From contig JAQTMM010000005.1 in NCBI GenBank assembly GCA_028714335.1, positions 1 through 58,447 on the forward strand: a stretch of DNA of 58,447 nucleotides, in the 5' to 3' direction. This DNA is from Dehalococcoidales bacterium. GTDB lineage: Bacteria; Chloroflexota; Dehalococcoidia; Dehalococcoidales; RBG-16-60-22. The notes below the pieces were generated by a model. That model worked only from the letters and a program-made list of their open reading frames with translations, was not told where the DNA came from and ran no database searches. Position 1 is the stretch's first letter; each line of letters begins with the position of its first letter. Positions 58,370-58,447 of the stretch are shown piece by piece. The position numbers and the translations under genes are program-made.

Positions 58370-58447
58370 CTACTTATAGTAACCGTACTCGTTGACGGCT
58401 TCTACCATCGCTATGAGGTTTTCCAGCTTGGGATTATCGGGGTTGGC
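58370..58447 (-). CDS. C-terminus of a third URO-D-family protein (partial)
   Basis: The last 25 codons read ANPDNPKLENLIAMV and end EAVNEYGYYK. They align with the C-termini of the URO-D proteins at 33264 (KPENLKAMIEFTKEYGKY) and 52890 (DNVKTMINTCKQYGVYK). The rest lies beyond the window. Confidence 0.75.
   Translation of the reverse strand, partial: ANPDNPKLENLIAMVEAVNEYGYYK

Noticed and set aside
1-58447. CRISPR array or prophage
   Set aside because: No regularly spaced repeats, Cas proteins or phage structural genes were seen. The collagen-like repeats at 19200-19400 are coding triplets, not spacers.

Overview
The window reads as a chromosomal piece of an anaerobic bacterium, most likely an uncultured Dehalococcoidia (Chloroflexota). 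This rests on inference: the housekeeping order clpC ... radA-ispD-ispF-cysS, a RemA/DUF370-gmk pair, a lone 5S rRNA, many corrinoid/URO-D methyltransferase and Fe-S flavoenzyme genes, and no sign of aerobic respiration. Most genes are GC-rich with good Shine-Dalgarno sites; several AT-rich genes stand out as recent arrivals.

Region 1 (1-10.4 kb): the end of a GH3 glycosidase, GalT, small metabolic genes, DegV, and a seven-helix protein that I recognise as a heliorhodopsin (Schiff-base Lys240, Glu108). Divergent from it is a small zinc-ribbon gene whose leader hairpin overlaps its ribosome-binding site. Two lipoproteins (a degenerate-looking SAM hydroxide adenosyltransferase relative and acetolactate decarboxylase) and the polyamine genes speE-speD follow.

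Region 2 (10.4-31 kb): a GT2-GtrA/PMT glycosylation pair, the three-gene AmmeMemoRadiSam cluster, rarA, a DUF47/PhoU-like gene, remA-gmk, a collagen-like lipoprotein, 5S rRNA, clpC with a C-terminal extension, part of a Na+-translocating decarboxylase (biotin carrier, gamma, beta), radA, two tandem 2H phosphoesterases, an AT-rich EVE-plus-nuclease-like gene, then ispD-ispF-cysS.

Region 3 (31-37.5 kb and 42-58 kb): a catabolic region. It holds URO-D-type methyltransferases, a corrinoid protein, four SDR dehydrogenases, FAD_binding_2 oxidoreductases, an AprA/AprB-like pair, an NADH/ferredoxin-type Fe-S flavoprotein, MmgE/PrpD, an ATC-hydrolase-family protein, acyl-CoA dehydrogenase and HypA. 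Together they suggest oxidation and demethylation of small organic or ring compounds with corrinoid C1 transfer; the substrates cannot be read from sequence.

Region 4 (37,548-42,100): a complete 4,553-bp cargo transposon inserted into the catabolic region. It has perfect 19-bp terminal inverted repeats, an 8-bp target duplication (CAAAACCT), an intact IS1-like DDE transposase, a divergent HTH regulator with matching operators in both promoters and near-leaderless starts, and cargo that includes an NYN-domain RNase behind a hairpin/terminator leader, a nucleotide-cyclase-like protein, a small membrane protein and small zinc-ribbon or unknown proteins. This element and the heliorhodopsin are the most notable contents.
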